Positions 55,039-63,695 of a stretch of 64,000 nt of DNA are shown here, in pieces; within the stretch, counting starts at the first letter, position 1; each line of letters starts with the position of its first letter. This DNA is from Sediminibacterium ginsengisoli. Its GTDB lineage: Bacteria > Bacteroidota > Bacteroidia > Chitinophagales > Chitinophagaceae. The notes beneath the pieces were generated by a model. That model was not told where the DNA came from. It searched no databases and was given only the letters and a program-made list of their open reading frames with translations. The stretch lies in the NCBI RefSeq assembly GCF_900167075.1, contig NZ_FUWH01000003.1, forward strand, positions 355,833-419,832. Reading direction: 5' to 3'. A program made the position numbers and the translations under genes.

Positions 55039-56175
55039 TTGAAAAGAATATCTTTCATACTCCTGTTCGGCTGTTCTGCAATGCTTTCTTTAGCACAACA
55101 GTCGCAACCCAAACCATCAGTTCCAAGATTTCGCCTGGTTGGCAAATATGAATTGCCGCATAATCCTTTGTTTGATGGAACAACCGTGGGTGGTTTGTCG
55201 GGAATTGATTATGACCCGGAGAAGGATGTTTATTATATGATCTGCGATGATCGTTCCGAATTCAATCCGGCACGGTATTATACCGCCCGTATTCAAACGA
55301 ATGAAAAAGGAATCGACACGGTGATCATTCAGGCAGTAACCACTCTTTTGCAGAAGAACGGTCAGCCATACCCGGGCATCAAACAAGATAAATACCACGC
55401 ACCCGATCCGGAAGCCATGCGTTATGATCCGAAGCGAAAGCAATTTATCTGGACGAGCGAGGGGGAACGCATAGTTAAACAAAAAGACACCATACTGCAG
55501 AATCCATCCATCAACATCATTAAGCCGGATGGTACAGATCTTGGCGCATTCCCTTTGCCCGCAAACCTGCGGATGCATGCAACAGAGAAAGGACCAAGAC
55601 AGAATGGTGTACTTGAAGGACTGACTTTCGCAGATCAATATAAAACGCTCTATGTAAGCCTGGAAGAACCACGTTATGAAGATGGTCCGCGAGCCGATGT
55701 CATGCCGCTGGATGCCTGGACAAGGATCTACAAGTTCAATACGAACACCCGCAAGAACACCGCGCAATATGCTTATAAGCTGGAGCCGGTTGCCTACCCT
55801 ACAGATTCGGCCGGTGCGTTTAAGGTAAACGGGATACCGGATATTCTCGATTTCGGAAACAATCGTTTGCTGGTAATGGAACGTTCTTTTTCCACCGGCA
55901 GAATGGCATGCACCATACGAATATTCCTGGCAGACCTGAACGGCGTGGAAAATGTAAGGCCGAAAAATTCGCTGAAACAAAACCCGCCGCAAAAGCCGGT
56001 ACAAAAAGCGCTTGTGATGAACATGGACGAGCTGGGTATTTATGTGGATAATGTGGAGGGAATGACATTCGGTCCTAAATTGCCGAACGGCCGCCGTTCA
56101 CTTGTAATGGTGGCAGATAATAATTTTTCGAAAAAAGAGATCACCCAGTTCTTTTTGTTTGAAATAGAGGAATAA
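55039..56175 (+). CDS. Esterase-like activity of phytase family protein, exported
   Basis: The 378-residue protein starts at TTG 55039, which gives a proper signal peptide (MKRISFILLFGCSAMLSLAQQ). It matches the phytase-like domain family PF13449: V-G-G-L-S-G-I-D-Y-D-P-E, Y-Y-M-I-C-D-D-R-S, D-P-E-A-M-R-Y-D-P, N-G-V-L-E-G-L-T-F, L-V-M-E-R-S-F-S and N-V-E-G-M-T-F-G-P. These recur in a beta-propeller; Glu and Asp residues line the centre. A phosphoesterase action is assumed from the family only. It lies 35 bp after the esterase and 18 bp before the cyclophilin gene. Confidence 0.9.
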   Translation: MKRISFILLFGCSAMLSLAQQSQPKPSVPRFRLVGKYELPHNPLFDGTTVGGLSGIDYDPEKDVYYMICDDRSEFNPARYYTARIQTNEKGIDTVIIQAVTTLLQKNGQPYPGIKQDKYHAPDPEAMRYDPKRKQFIWTSEGERIVKQKDTILQNPSINIIKPDGTDLGAFPLPANLRMHATEKGPRQNGVLEGLTFADQYKTLYVSLEEPRYEDGPRADVMPLDAWTRIYKFNTNTRKNTAQYAYKLEPVAYPTDSAGAFKVNGIPDILDFGNNRLLVMERSFSTGRMACTIRIFLADLNGVENVRPKNSLKQNPPQKPVQKALVMNMDELGIYVDNVEGMTFGPKLPNGRRSLVMVADNNFSKKEITQFFLFEIEE

Positions 56176-56193
56176 AAATCCGCAACTCAGAAG

Positions 56194-56787
56194 ATGAAAA
56201 AGATCCTGTTTATTATACTGGTTTCCTGCTTTGCCTGTAAACAAAAACAATATTCCGATGCCGGTAACCCGATGATCCGGATCACGACCCAGTTCGGAGA
56301 CATCGATATAGAACTATATGCCAAACAGACACCGAAAACAGTAGCGGCATTTCTTGGTTATATCGATTCAGGGTTTTATGCACACAGCTCTTTTTACAGG
56401 GTTCTTAATTTACAAAACCAGCCGTCGAACGCGCCCAAAACAGAGCTGATACAGGGTGGTATCTGGAAAACGAACTATGAAAAAGCGAGACAGATAAAAG
56501 GTATCCCGCACGAAAGCACAAAGGAAACCGGCATCAAACATACCGACGGCACCATATCTCTTGCCCGCGCCGAACCCGGAACGGCAACCACCGAATTTTT
56601 TATCTGTATCGACGATCAGCCGGGCCTTGATTACGGCGGTGAAAATGCGGTAGATAAACTGGGCTACGCAGCATTCGGAAGTGTAGTTAAGGGTTTGAAT
56701 GTGGTGCGGAAAATATCATCACAAAAAGATCGCAATCAATACTTTTCTCCGGAAGTTCCCATTTTCGAGATCAGGCGCATCCGTTAA
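56194..56787 (+). CDS. Cyclophilin-type peptidylprolyl isomerase lipoprotein
   Basis: The 197-residue product has a short lipoprotein signal (I-I-L-V-S-C-F-A-C). The cyclophilin barrel starts at R-I-T-T-Q-F-G-D-I-D-I-E-L-Y and has T-P-K-T-V-A-A-F, F-Y-R-V, Q-G-G, G-T-I-S-L-A-R, the T-E-F-F-I-C-I-D core and A-F-G-S-V-V-K-G. The catalytic Arg is retained in S-F-Y-R-V. It should help fold periplasmic or outer-membrane proteins. It follows the phytase-like gene by 18 bp. Confidence 0.93.
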   Translation: MKKILFIILVSCFACKQKQYSDAGNPMIRITTQFGDIDIELYAKQTPKTVAAFLGYIDSGFYAHSSFYRVLNLQNQPSNAPKTELIQGGIWKTNYEKARQIKGIPHESTKETGIKHTDGTISLARAEPGTATTEFFICIDDQPGLDYGGENAVDKLGYAAFGSVVKGLNVVRKISSQKDRNQYFSPEVPIFEIRRIR

Positions 56788-56886
56788 CATCCCGTTTAGA
56801 TATATTTAGCGATACATTAGTATTACCCGGCATACAAGTTGCTTTATATGGTTAGGAAAGATCCTTTAACCAGTAAAAGAAAATGT

Positions 56887-57468
56887 ATGAAAAAGAATAA
56901 ATGGGTAACGGGATTGATAGCAAGCCTGTTAATCCTGTCTGGCTGCGCCGGCACAGCCCACGTGCAGAAAGACAATAATATAGATTTCAGCAAGTTAAGA
57001 ACATACGCCTGGGTAGATGCTGTAGATAAAAAAGACGCCTCGGCAAATAAAATCAAGATCAATGACCTGACCGACCGGAAAATAAAGGCGAGCGTTGACA
57101 AAAACCTCCAGGAAATAGGCTGGAAACAGGTGAGTAATAACCCGGATGTTTTATTGGTATATGATGTGGTGATTGAAAAAGAAAACCGCAACGTGTCAAC
57201 CCCAACCTATTCGCAATCATTTACAAGATGGTTTTATAACCCTGTAGGCCGGAGATGGGTTCCCGTTTATTATCCGCCGCAGTTCATCGGCTATGATAAC
57301 AGCGTGGAAACCGTAAAAGAAGGAACCATGACACTGACGATGATGGATGCCAATAACGACAAAACCATCTGGCAGGGCTGGACAACATCTGACGTAAACG
57401 GTAAACGGCTCACCGATAAAGAAATTGAAAACAACGTAAAAGCGATTGTAAAGAAGCTGGACAAATAA
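56887..57468 (+). CDS. DUF4136-family lipoprotein
   Basis: The 193-residue protein starts at the ATG at 56887 (MKKNKWVTGLIASLLILSGC), with a clear lipobox L-S-G-C. The mature part is DUF4136: N-I-D-F-S-K-L-R-T-Y-A-W, then I-K-A-S-V-D-K-N-L-Q-E-I-G-W-K-Q, P-D-V-L-L-V-Y-D-V, and a closing G-T-M-T-L-T-M-M-D-A-N-N-D-K-T-I-W-Q-G-W. The family is widespread in the envelopes of Gram-negative bacteria, with no proven task. A terminator follows at once. Confidence 0.88.
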   Translation: MKKNKWVTGLIASLLILSGCAGTAHVQKDNNIDFSKLRTYAWVDAVDKKDASANKIKINDLTDRKIKASVDKNLQEIGWKQVSNNPDVLLVYDVVIEKENRNVSTPTYSQSFTRWFYNPVGRRWVPVYYPPQFIGYDNSVETVKEGTMTLTMMDANNDKTIWQGWTTSDVNGKRLTDKEIENNVKAIVKKLDK

Positions 57469-57491
57469 GGGATCAATATCCATGATCACCG

Positions 57492-57522
57492 ACCCGCCTG
57501 TTACCAAACAGGCGGGTTTTTA
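57492..57522 (+). terminator. Terminator after the DUF4136 gene
   Basis: The hairpin ACCCGCCTGTT-ACCA-AACAGGCGGGT is followed by a T run. Confidence 0.9.
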
Positions 57523-57604
57523 ATTTTCACCCCTATTGCAAATCATTACCGGAAATAGTATTTTGTAGTTCCCCCCAGCATTACCAACCAACTTAACTGA
57601 AGAA

Positions 57605-58897
57605 ATGGAACCATCAACAACGGCTCCTGAAAAAGGAAAGCCGGAATCTGCCCTGGGAATCAAGACAGCCGCGATTTTGTTTTTGATAACACTGCTGGTT
57701 TATTCGCTTTTACTTCTCGGCATACATAAAAAATCAAAACCATGGCAGGAAATAAGCCTGAAACCAGCATTGATCCTGCGGGAGATGTCAGCTGCATTTA
57801 TAAAAGATAGCGCCAAGGCTGTAACAGAGAGAGGGAAAAAAGCGGTATCCGCCATGGCAAAACTGAGAGAAGATTCTTACAATATGCCTGATTCTGCATT
57901 TGAACAATCAATCTCAAAAAAATTTTTCCTCAGGCCCGATAGCCTCAATATTACTAAAATGGACTATCTGTCAGACACATCATCTGAAGAAGCAATGAGG
58001 CTCAACCTGCCACATACATTTGTTTATGCGGATAGTATATTACCCAATGGCCGGATAGAATACACCACAACATTGCCGGTAAAAAAGTATGCAGTTCTGA
58101 ATGATTTTATCTGCAAGTATCCAGCCTTCGGCCTTTGGCTGTGCGTGCTGATTATCCAGGCACCATTATATGTTGTTTTCTGCTTCTTCCTTGTATTATG
58201 GTTTATGCAGCAGGGAAATAAATCGGAAGATGGCTGGTTAACGCCCCGGTTCTTTCTCCGTAGCGCAATCTTTATTTCTGTTTTGCTGATTGCTTCAGTG
58301 TTTTTGGGTGTTTTTTATGGAGCGGATGATGTATATGTACGGGAAATCTTTTTTATCAGGGATGTTCATGAACGCATGAGCTTTGTGAATGCAATCGGCT
58401 ATTCCGCAGCGTCACTTTGTCTTGCAGGCATGCTATGGTGTGCATATCGGATGCGTATGATCAGTAAAACAGCCAAACCGGAAGAAATAAAACAGGACAG
58501 CATGCAGGAATCACTTTTGCAGATCCGTAAAACCTTCAATATCCTTTTCCTGCTGGTTGCAGTAATATTAAGCCTTGCTGTATTTTCTACCGGCGTACTC
58601 TATTCGGGCCTGAATAGTCTCGATTATGTAAAACAGCTGAACAAGGCAATGGGTTACCAGGTTTACCGGTACGACCTGGTGTATATGTACGGTATCCTGC
58701 ACTCTTTTATCCTGCTGATCGTATACCTGCCCTCTAAAGCAATTGTAGACAGCGTGCCAGTTCAGGCAGCAGATGAAAGCACGGGCAATAACAAACTTTC
58801 TTCAACCATTATCAAAAAGACATTTGAAGTATTGGTGGCCAGCTCGCCGCTGATAGCCGGTTTTTTACAGGCTATGCTGGATCATATTTTCGGGTAA
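57605..58897 (+). CDS. Multi-pass membrane protein of unknown function
   Basis: The 430-residue protein has helices at about 25-42 (T-A-A-I-L-F-L-I-T-L-L-V-Y-S), 176-200, 218-238, 260-280, 315-335 and 355-378. Between the first two lies a large soluble loop (about 43-170) that is mostly polar. I recognise no family, and no catalytic motif is visible. It is followed by a convergent methyltransferase gene with 2 bp between stops. It stands alone after a terminator. Confidence 0.7.
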   Translation: MEPSTTAPEKGKPESALGIKTAAILFLITLLVYSLLLLGIHKKSKPWQEISLKPALILREMSAAFIKDSAKAVTERGKKAVSAMAKLREDSYNMPDSAFEQSISKKFFLRPDSLNITKMDYLSDTSSEEAMRLNLPHTFVYADSILPNGRIEYTTTLPVKKYAVLNDFICKYPAFGLWLCVLIIQAPLYVVFCFFLVLWFMQQGNKSEDGWLTPRFFLRSAIFISVLLIASVFLGVFYGADDVYVREIFFIRDVHERMSFVNAIGYSAASLCLAGMLWCAYRMRMISKTAKPEEIKQDSMQESLLQIRKTFNILFLLVAVILSLAVFSTGVLYSGLNSLDYVKQLNKAMGYQVYRYDLVYMYGILHSFILLIVYLPSKAIVDSVPVQAADESTGNNKLSSTIIKKTFEVLVASSPLIAGFLQAMLDHIFG

Positions 58898-58899
58898 GG

Positions 58900-60078
58900 T
58901 CAGGAACCGGATTTTTCGCTCCTGCTGCCGCTGTATAATTCATATTCCAGCAGCCTGCAGTCGATGGTACTGGTATAAAATTCTATGCGGCGTTTGGCTT
59001 TCAGCCCGATTTTTTTGGCCAGCTCCAGGTTGCCGGTAAATACATAACCAAAGTAGCCTTTACACTTTTGTTTCATGAAATCGCCGATGCGCGCATAGGT
59101 TTCAATAAGCTCTGTAAGGTCGCCCAGCCGTTCGCCATATTCGGGGTTGACGTAAAAAACACCAGGCACATCCTGCGGAACTTCAGTTGCCGCAAAATCG
59201 CAGACCGAAAAACTGATCAGGTGATGAACACCCGCAGCCAGTGCATTCTTTTCTGCGTTCGCTACTGCTTTATTGCTGAGATCTGTTGCGATGATCTTTA
59301 GGCCCGGAACTTCTGTGACCTGTTTCCGGACCAGTTCGAGTTCCTGTTGGTATACGGAACTATCGTAACCCTTTACATGCATGAAAGCATAATTGGTGCG
59401 GAACAGACCCGGTCTTCTGTTGGTGGCTATAAGCGCGGCCTCAATGGCTACGGTCCCGGAACCGCACATGGGGTTAACAAAAGCGGATGTACGGTCCCAC
59501 CTGGTGGCATAAATAGTGGCCGATGCCAGTCCTTCGAGCATTGGTGCAAGCCCGGGAATCTTGCGGTAACCGTGTCTGGCCAGCGAATCGCCGGAGGTAT
59601 CGATGAAAATGGTTGCTTCGTCATTCTTCCAGAAAAGATGGATCACTGTTCCGGTAAGTTCTGCACCGGTGGAAGGACGCGTGCCTTTCTTTTCGCGGAA
59701 CCGGTCTACAATAGCGTCTTTTACACGGAGGTTGGCAAAGAGGCTGTTATTGATGGTTTCGTTATTAACATTACTGGTAACAGAAAAATAGCCGTTATCC
59801 GGAATGATATTCTCCCAGGGAAAACGAACGAGATTCTTATACACGGCATCTGCATCAGCAGCACGGAAAGAAAACAGGCTGTACAGCACCTGGCTGGCAC
59901 AGCGTAATTGAAGATTCAAACGGATGCATTCGTTTATAGAAGCATGCAAACGTACCCCGGTCATAAAAGTTTCTTCAATCGTATAACCGAGTTCTTTTAC
60001 TTCCTGTTCCAGGTAAATAGCAAGTCTTTTATGGCAGGTAATGGTAACTGCCGCGCGGGTAGTGAAAGGATTCATCAT
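58900..60078 (-). CDS. THUMP-domain RNA methyltransferase (RlmL/TrmN type)
   Basis: The 392-residue protein has an N-terminal THUMP RNA-binding domain (about 10-160; V-R-L-H-A-S-I-N-E-C-I-R-L-N-L-Q-L-R) and a C-terminal SAM-binding Rossmann fold with N-P-M-C-G-S-G-T-V-A-I-E-A-A (motif I) and V-N-P-E-Y-G-E-R-L-G in place of the usual N-P-P-Y-G-E-R. The family makes m2G in 23S rRNA or tRNA. It starts 3 bp after the SIMPL stop. A Met two codons on (60075) is an alternative start. Confidence 0.9.
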   Translation of the reverse strand: MMNPFTTRAAVTITCHKRLAIYLEQEVKELGYTIEETFMTGVRLHASINECIRLNLQLRCASQVLYSLFSFRAADADAVYKNLVRFPWENIIPDNGYFSVTSNVNNETINNSLFANLRVKDAIVDRFREKKGTRPSTGAELTGTVIHLFWKNDEATIFIDTSGDSLARHGYRKIPGLAPMLEGLASATIYATRWDRTSAFVNPMCGSGTVAIEAALIATNRRPGLFRTNYAFMHVKGYDSSVYQQELELVRKQVTEVPGLKIIATDLSNKAVANAEKNALAAGVHHLISFSVCDFAATEVPQDVPGVFYVNPEYGERLGDLTELIETYARIGDFMKQKCKGYFGYVFTGNLELAKKIGLKAKRRIEFYTSTIDCRLLEYELYSGSRSEKSGS

Positions 60079-60080
60079 AA

Positions 60081-60812
60081 TTAATTCGCCAGATATTCAA
60101 CCCGCAAGGTAATGGATGCTGTCTTTTCCCGTGAAGTTGTGTTGAAAGATCCGCCGTAACTGTACTCTTCGTTATTGTTCTTCCCGGTGATCTGGAATAC
60201 GCCCATCGTGGCTTTTTTCAGGTTGCCCAGGCTGATCTTTGAACTTCTGGCAATGGTTTCGGCCCTGTTTTTGGCATCTTCAGCGGCTTTTGCAAGCAGG
60301 TCTATCTTTAATTCATTCAGTTTACTGTAGTAGTAATCAGGTTTTTGTGAGTTGAACTCGATTCCCTTCTGCAGCAGCGCAGTTACTTCTCGCGAAACAG
60401 CTTCTACCTGTGCGATGTTTTTTGAATCCACGGTTACCGCACCGCTCAGCGTATAACCACTGAACGAACTTCCGGTGACCCTGCCGTTATCATCGAACGT
60501 GTTCTGGAAATTTTTTTGTACATCAACTGCGGAGAAAACAATGTTACTGTCGGCCACACCCTTTCCTTTCAGGTAAGCAACGATCTCTGCCTCATCGTTT
60601 TTCAACAAGGCATAAGCCTGTTTCAGGTCTGAGCCATAACGGTTGAATACGCCTTTCCACACAATCTGGTCGCTGGTGAAATCTGTTTCGGCCAGTCCCG
60701 TCACAACAATGGTTTCTGCAGAACGAAACTTGTATTTGTAGGCACCGGCAAGAATAAAACATCCTGCCAGAACCGCAACTGCAACGATGAGGTATTGTGC
60801 GTATGTTTTCAT
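60081..60812 (-). CDS. SIMPL-domain (DUF541) protein, membrane-anchored
   Basis: The 243-residue protein has one N-terminal membrane helix (I-V-A-V-A-V-L-A-G-C-F-I-L-A-G-A-Y) and a periplasmic SIMPL domain: V-T-G-L-A-E-T-D-F-T-S-D, then L-K-N-D-E-A-E-I-V-A-Y-L-K-G-K-G-V, and D-A-K-N-R-A-E-T-I-A-R near the end. SIMPL proteins assemble into large rings and their role is not settled. It precedes the methyltransferase by 2 bp in the same operon, without a clear functional link. Confidence 0.9.
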   Translation of the reverse strand: MKTYAQYLIVAVAVLAGCFILAGAYKYKFRSAETIVVTGLAETDFTSDQIVWKGVFNRYGSDLKQAYALLKNDEAEIVAYLKGKGVADSNIVFSAVDVQKNFQNTFDDNGRVTGSSFSGYTLSGAVTVDSKNIAQVEAVSREVTALLQKGIEFNSQKPDYYYSKLNELKIDLLAKAAEDAKNRAETIARSSKISLGNLKKATMGVFQITGKNNNEEYSYGGSFNTTSREKTASITLRVEYLAN

Positions 60813-61082
60813 GGTTTAAATATAACGAATCGTTCCAGCAATATGTTTATGAATGCTGCCCGTTCCGGATTTTACGGTTGAAACAACAGAAAAAGTCATG
60901 CCCATTCATCATTGTTTTTTTGCAGATACGATGAAAACAATACTTTTGTCCACTAATACTTTTTTATGATCATCTGCTAAGCAGGGCTTAGTTCTCTCCC
61001 GACAAGCCCGAACCTTACGGCTTCTTTTATTTCGCGGTACCTGTATACCGCCGGATTTCTGTTTTATTAAATCAACATTCAA

Positions 61083-62474
61083 ATGAACACAAATAGCAAT
61101 CAGCCTAAACAAGGCCTGCTCTCTTATATTAAGGAATCGCTTAACAGCGAACACCAGGATTTTACCCAGGGAAGCATACGCAAAGCCATTTTCCTGCTGG
61201 CAGTACCCATGATACTTGAAATGTGTATGGAGTCTGTCTTTGCCGTGGTCGATATATTTTTCGTCGGCAAACTCGGTCCCAACGCTGCCGCAACGGTAGG
61301 GTTAACGGAATCTTTTCTCACGCTGATCTATTCTGTAGCCATTGGTTTAAGCATGGCCGCTACTGCCACTGTTGCAAGACGGGTTGGTGAGAAAAACCCC
61401 GAAGGTGCCGCAAAAGCCGGTGCGCAGGCGATCATGATAGCAGTAACTTTTTCCATACTCATCTCTGTAGCCGGTTTATTCTTTGCCGATGCTATTCTGA
61501 GGTTAATGGGTGCAAACGCCGAGATCATTGCCATGGGAACCTCCTATGCACGGATCATGCTGGCCGGCAATATCGTGATCATGTTATTATTCCTGATCAA
61601 CGGAATTTTCCGCGGGGCGGGAGATGCCGCTATTGCCATGCGCAGCCTGTGGCTGGCCAATATCTGTAATATCATTCTTTGTCCTTTACTCATTCATTTC
61701 TTCGGTTTGCCGGGCGCCGCTATTGCAACAACCATAGGACGGGGCATTGGTGTCTGCTACCAGCTTTACCGTTTATTTAAAGGAAAAGGTGTGATCAGCA
61801 TTCAGCTCCATCATTTCAAACCCGATCCTGCCATACTTAAAAGCCTGTTGAGTATTGCTTCAACAGGAACACTGCAGTTTATCGTAGGTTCTGCAAGCTG
61901 GATCGCAATGGCGCGTATTATTACCGGCTTTGGCAGTGATGCTATTGCAGGTTATACGATCGCTATCAGGTTGCTGATCTTTTTTATCATGCCGGCATGG
62001 GGGCTCAGCAATGCCGCCGCTACATTGGTTGGCCAGAACCTTGGTGCCGGTTTGCCGGAAAGAGCAGAACAGTCTGTCTGGAAAACTGCCCGTTACAACG
62101 CTATTTTCATGGCTGCGGTTTCTTTGCTGTTTATCGTCGGGGCTGAATTTTTTGTTGGCCTCATAAATTCCGATCCTGCTGTAATGAAGACCGGTGTTGC
62201 TGCATTACGCACAGTAAGCATGGGTTATATCTTCTATGGCGTAGGTATGGTGATGATCAATGCGTTCAACGGGGCCGGCGACAGTCGCACGCCAACCTGG
62301 ATCAACCTGTTCTGGTTCTGGATATTCCAGATCCCGTTTGCCTACCTGCTGGCTTCTGTCTGGAAACTGGGTCCGCAGGGTGTTTTCCTGGCCATTGTGA
62401 TCACGGAAACCTGTATCGCTGTTACCAGCGTAATTATTTTCAGGAAGGGTAAATGGAAAACGGTGAAGATCTGA
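61083..62474 (+). CDS. MATE-family efflux transporter
   Basis: The 463-residue inner-membrane protein has 12 predicted helices in two halves of the MATE type: A-V-P-M-I-L-E-M-C-M-E-S-V-F-A-V-V-D-I-F-F-V near 40 and a matching W-G-L-S-N-A-A-A-T-L-V-G-Q-N-L-G-A near 305. It should export cationic drugs or metabolites using a Na+ or H+ gradient. It starts 270 bp after the divergent SIMPL gene and ends at a bidirectional terminator shared with corA. Confidence 0.94.
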   Translation: MNTNSNQPKQGLLSYIKESLNSEHQDFTQGSIRKAIFLLAVPMILEMCMESVFAVVDIFFVGKLGPNAAATVGLTESFLTLIYSVAIGLSMAATATVARRVGEKNPEGAAKAGAQAIMIAVTFSILISVAGLFFADAILRLMGANAEIIAMGTSYARIMLAGNIVIMLLFLINGIFRGAGDAAIAMRSLWLANICNIILCPLLIHFFGLPGAAIATTIGRGIGVCYQLYRLFKGKGVISIQLHHFKPDPAILKSLLSIASTGTLQFIVGSASWIAMARIITGFGSDAIAGYTIAIRLLIFFIMPAWGLSNAAATLVGQNLGAGLPERAEQSVWKTARYNAIFMAAVSLLFIVGAEFFVGLINSDPAVMKTGVAALRTVSMGYIFYGVGMVMINAFNGAGDSRTPTWINLFWFWIFQIPFAYLLASVWKLGPQGVFLAIVITETCIAVTSVIIFRKGKWKTVKI

Positions 62475-62491
62475 CCGTAAGAAATAATACG

Positions 62492-62529
62492 ATAAAAGCG
62501 GCGCGGATAACTTGTCCGCGCCGCTTTAT
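62492..62529. terminator. Bidirectional terminator between the MATE gene and corA
   Basis: The hairpin ATAAAAGCGGCGCGGATAA...TTGTCCGCGCCGCTTTAT has A/T tracts on both sides between convergent stops. Confidence 0.9.
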
Positions 62530-62531
62530 TT

Positions 62532-63632
62532 TCAGAACCAGCCCCTTTTCCTGAATATGCGCAACATCCAGATCGGGATGAACAGCATGGCGGAAACTGC
62601 GATAAAGAAGCCGTATTTATCGTGTATGTAGGGAATCCTGTCGAAGTTCATTCCGAAAATACCGCCGATGACCGTTGCCGGAGCCATCAGGCAGGTAACA
62701 ACGGCCATTACTTTCATTACTTCATTCATTCGGAGGTTGACGTTGTTCAGATACAGGTCCTGCAGGCTCATCATCATATCGCGGTAGTTCTCCGCGAGAT
62801 CGGTGGCCTGTATGATATGATCATAGATGTCTTTGAAATATTTGGTGGTGCGCTCTTCCAGCAGATCACTGTCGCTCCGGATAAAACCATTGATCAGGTC
62901 CCGCACCGGGTTCACATTTCGTTTGAGTACGATCAGTTCTTTCCGCAGGTTATTGATCTCTGCAAGCGCGCGGTTATTGTTACCGCTGCGGATGATCTTG
63001 TCTTCCACGAACTCGATCCGTTCGCTGAGCTTTTCCATCACAACAAAATAATTGTCCACGATCATATCGAGCATGGCATAACAGAGATAATCGGCTCCGC
63101 TCTGCCTGAGCTTGGTTCCGGCGATGCGTAGTTTGTCGCGGATAGGATTGAAAACATCCCGCTGCGCATCGTCCTGGAATGATAATACGAAATGATCACC
63201 CAGTACAATGCTGATCTGTTCTGTTTCCACGGAACCGTTCTGTTCATTGAAATAAAGCATGTTCAGCAGGCAGAACAGCACCGGCTCCATTTCATCCATC
63301 TTCGGACGCTGCCCCACACTGAGAATATCTTCCTGTATCAGCATATGTATGCCGAATTGTGCGCAGATCTTTTCTATATCTGCTTTCCGGATACCATCTA
63401 CATTGATCCAGGAGATCCGCCCGTTGTCTTTATAACGGATGCATTGGGCAGCATCTTCCAGGCCGTGTTCGTCGAAGCTGTCGGGCGAATAATCGAAAAT
63501 TTTGATGCTTACTTCTGCCGGTTCTTCACGTGCGGGTATCACGGTAGGATTTACCTGGAAAATATCCCTTGTCCGTTTTGTATCGGAAAAGGAGAGCAGG
63601 TTCAGGTATTTGAAGTACTTGTTTCCTTGCAT
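62532..63632 (-). CDS. corA: CorA-family magnesium/cobalt transporter
   Basis: With the ATG at 63632 (MQGNKYFKYLNLLSF) the protein has 366 residues; a TTG 18 bp upstream is also open. The large N-terminal cytoplasmic funnel has W-I-N-V-D-G-I, L-V-L-S-F-Q-D and a long helix. Two C-terminal helices follow, and the signature G-M-N (in I-F-G-M-N-F-D) lies between them near residue 327. This is the pentameric channel for Mg2+ uptake. It stands alone and is divergent from the YheT-like gene. Confidence 0.94.
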   Translation of the reverse strand: MQGNKYFKYLNLLSFSDTKRTRDIFQVNPTVIPAREEPAEVSIKIFDYSPDSFDEHGLEDAAQCIRYKDNGRISWINVDGIRKADIEKICAQFGIHMLIQEDILSVGQRPKMDEMEPVLFCLLNMLYFNEQNGSVETEQISIVLGDHFVLSFQDDAQRDVFNPIRDKLRIAGTKLRQSGADYLCYAMLDMIVDNYFVVMEKLSERIEFVEDKIIRSGNNNRALAEINNLRKELIVLKRNVNPVRDLINGFIRSDSDLLEERTTKYFKDIYDHIIQATDLAENYRDMMMSLQDLYLNNVNLRMNEVMKVMAVVTCLMAPATVIGGIFGMNFDRIPYIHDKYGFFIAVSAMLFIPIWMLRIFRKRGWF

Positions 63633-63671
63633 ACATTGAAGATAGAACAAATTCGCAGCGCCGCCATTCGT

Positions 63672-63679
63672 TAACTTTG
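63672..63679 (+). promoter_or_regulatory. -7 box TAACTTTG for the YheT-like gene
   Basis: An exact TAnnTTTG match, 16 bp before the ATG at 63696. Confidence 0.55.
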
Positions 63680-63695
63680 CATCATAACAATTCTT

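Noticed and set aside
56959..56966. Sixth parS site (CCACGTGC) inside the DUF4136 gene
   Set aside because: Only the CACGTG core is present; the GTTC/GAAC arms are missing.
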